Position numbers and translations under genes: made by a program | DNA from: CAVOOW01 sp963697675 | Lineage (GTDB): Bacteria; Actinomycetota; Actinomycetes; JACCUZ01 | DNA length: 64,000 nt | NCBI GenBank assembly: GCA_963697675.1 | Contig: CAVOOW010000001.1 | Coordinates: 186,001-250,000 of the forward strand | Direction of reading: 5' to 3' | In this document: positions 63,393 through 64,000 of the stretch, piece after piece | How the letters are laid out: every line of letters starts with the position of its first letter | Numbering within the stretch: position 1 is the stretch's first letter | The notes under the pieces: model-generated | The model's database searches: none | What the model saw: only the letters and a program-made list of their open reading frames with translations | Told to the model about the DNA's origin: nothing

Positions 63393-64000
63393 CGACGCTC
63401 CTCGCGCTGCTTGCATGTCATGCACAGAGTCGCCCGGGGGAATACCTGCAGGCGTGCCTTGCCGATGGGGTTGCCACAGTTCTCGCAGATGCCATAGGTG
63501 CCGTTGTCGATGCGGGCGAGAGCCCGTTCCGCTTGCGTAAGCATGTCACGGGTGTTGTTGGCGAGTGACATCTCGTGCTCGCGCTCGAAGGTCTTGCTGC
63601 CCGCGTCGGCAGGGTCGTCGCCCGCCCCGTCGCCCGCATCGCGCAGCATGTCGTCGATGTCGTGCTCGGCCAGGTCGAGCTCGTCACGCAGGCGGCGCAC
63701 CTCGTCCTCGAGCTCGGCCCGCACCTCGGCGAGCTCCTTGCGGGTCCAGGGGTCCTCGTCGGCGCGCACGACCAGGGCGTGCGGTGTCGCGGGCGCAGCG
63801 GACTTGTTCGGGGGCGACGTCCTCGGTGGCGCGGTCGGCCCCGGCGCGTTCTTGGCCGGCTTTGCCGCAGGGGTGGTCGGAGCAGCCGTGCTCGATGCCG
63901 GTGTTTTCGTGGCTGGCGCAGGCTTCGCCGGCGCCGTGCTGGGTGGTGCCTTCTTCGCCGAGGTCTTGCTGGCCGTTGCCGGCTTCGCCGATGTCTTGCC
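63389..64000 (-). CDS. DksA/TraR-type zinc finger protein with Lys/Ala/Pro-rich N-terminal tail (5' end beyond window)
   Basis: The DksA/TraR part is EDPWTRKELAEVRAELEDEVRRLRDELDLAEHDIDDML, MSLANNTRDMLTQAERALARIDNGTYGICENCGNPIGKARLQVFPRATLCMTCKQREE, with a four-cysteine zinc finger. The same frame is open to the window edge and reads repeated Lys, Thr, Pro, Ala segments (SAKKAPPSTAPAKPAPATKT, AAKPAKNAPG). A GTG at 63769 is the first start seen by frame-finding, but the tail upstream is in frame, so the protein extends beyond the window. It probably binds RNA polymerase. Its stop overlaps lspA. Confidence 0.88.
   Translation of the reverse strand, partial: GKTSAKPATASKTSAKKAPPSTAPAKPAPATKTPASSTAAPTTPAAKPAKNAPGPTAPPRTSPPNKSAAPATPHALVVRADEDPWTRKELAEVRAELEDEVRRLRDELDLAEHDIDDMLRDAGDGAGDDPADAGSKTFEREHEMSLANNTRDMLTQAERALARIDNGTYGICENCGNPIGKARLQVFPRATLCMTCKQREERR

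Overview
This window is a high-GC actinobacterial chromosome segment. The evidence is the GC-rich codon use, the families present (F420-type deazaflavin and LLM oxidoreductases, a TIGR03086/mycothiol-DinB protein, DUF222-HNH nuclease, DUF5709, DUF6131, DUF4235, DUF6204, DUF1203) and the conserved order dksA/traR-like, lspA, rluD-like at the right end. Nocardioidaceae or a nearby order is a reasonable guess, but the sequence alone does not fix the genus. No tRNA, rRNA, CRISPR array, IS transposase or prophage was seen.

Layout. 1-8 kb: DUF6204, a Calx-beta secreted protein, a class III aminotransferase, MarR, two membrane proteins (one FUSC), a double GNAT and a Crp/Fnr regulator. 8-10.6 kb: MFS exporter divergent from a LysR regulator. 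10.8-15.8 kb: a co-directional cluster of HtrA-like protease, MoxR ATPase, DUF58 and two VWA membrane proteins. 16-24.3 kb: GT39-type glycosyltransferase, a GH26-like remnant, hemerythrin, VOC, hydrolase, GNAT, S4 protein, GH16-like and zinc alcohol dehydrogenase. 24.3-32.3 kb: gamma carbonic anhydrase, lipoprotein, VOC, a PAS-GAF-SpoIIE phosphatase, small membrane proteins, YihY/BrkB, and an ECF sigma factor with two exported partners. 32.9-46 kb: regulator-target pairs with visible palindromic operators (MarR-GNAT/quinone reductase; TetR/MFS plus F420 enzyme; TetR/TIGR03086), a diguanylate cyclase, an anti-sigma-type ATPase, a Tat-exported FAD oxidase, then a cyclase plus ThDP enzyme. 46-48.4 kb: a DUF222-HNH nuclease gene with a LexA-type box over its start and repeats on both sides. 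48.4-64 kb: VOC proteins, a chromosomal AAC(2')-like acetyltransferase, a phytase-like esterase, a second HtrA-like protease, a principal-type sigma factor, an LLM oxidoreductase, a SRPBCC-TetR pair with its operator, and the rluD-like/lspA/dksA-like block.

The most important caveat is that at least 14 genes are split by apparent single-base indels, including lspA and the rluD-like gene. Most are one extra G or C. The reading frame resumes at once with good family sequence, so these are more likely sequence or assembly errors than real decay. A separate class, the GH26-like, beta-helix and SpoIIE C-terminal fragments, looks like genuine gene remnants.

The least explained structure is repetitive. 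A double-hairpin element occurs twice, each time at the 3' end of an acetyltransferase gene. A dispersed palindromic element occurs three times upstream of the HNH gene and once at the edge of the beta-helix remnant. A 73-bp tandem repeat lies behind the HNH gene. The HNH locus, with its SOS box, acidic tandem-repeat linker and flanking repeats, is the best candidate for a mobile or repeat-propagating unit.
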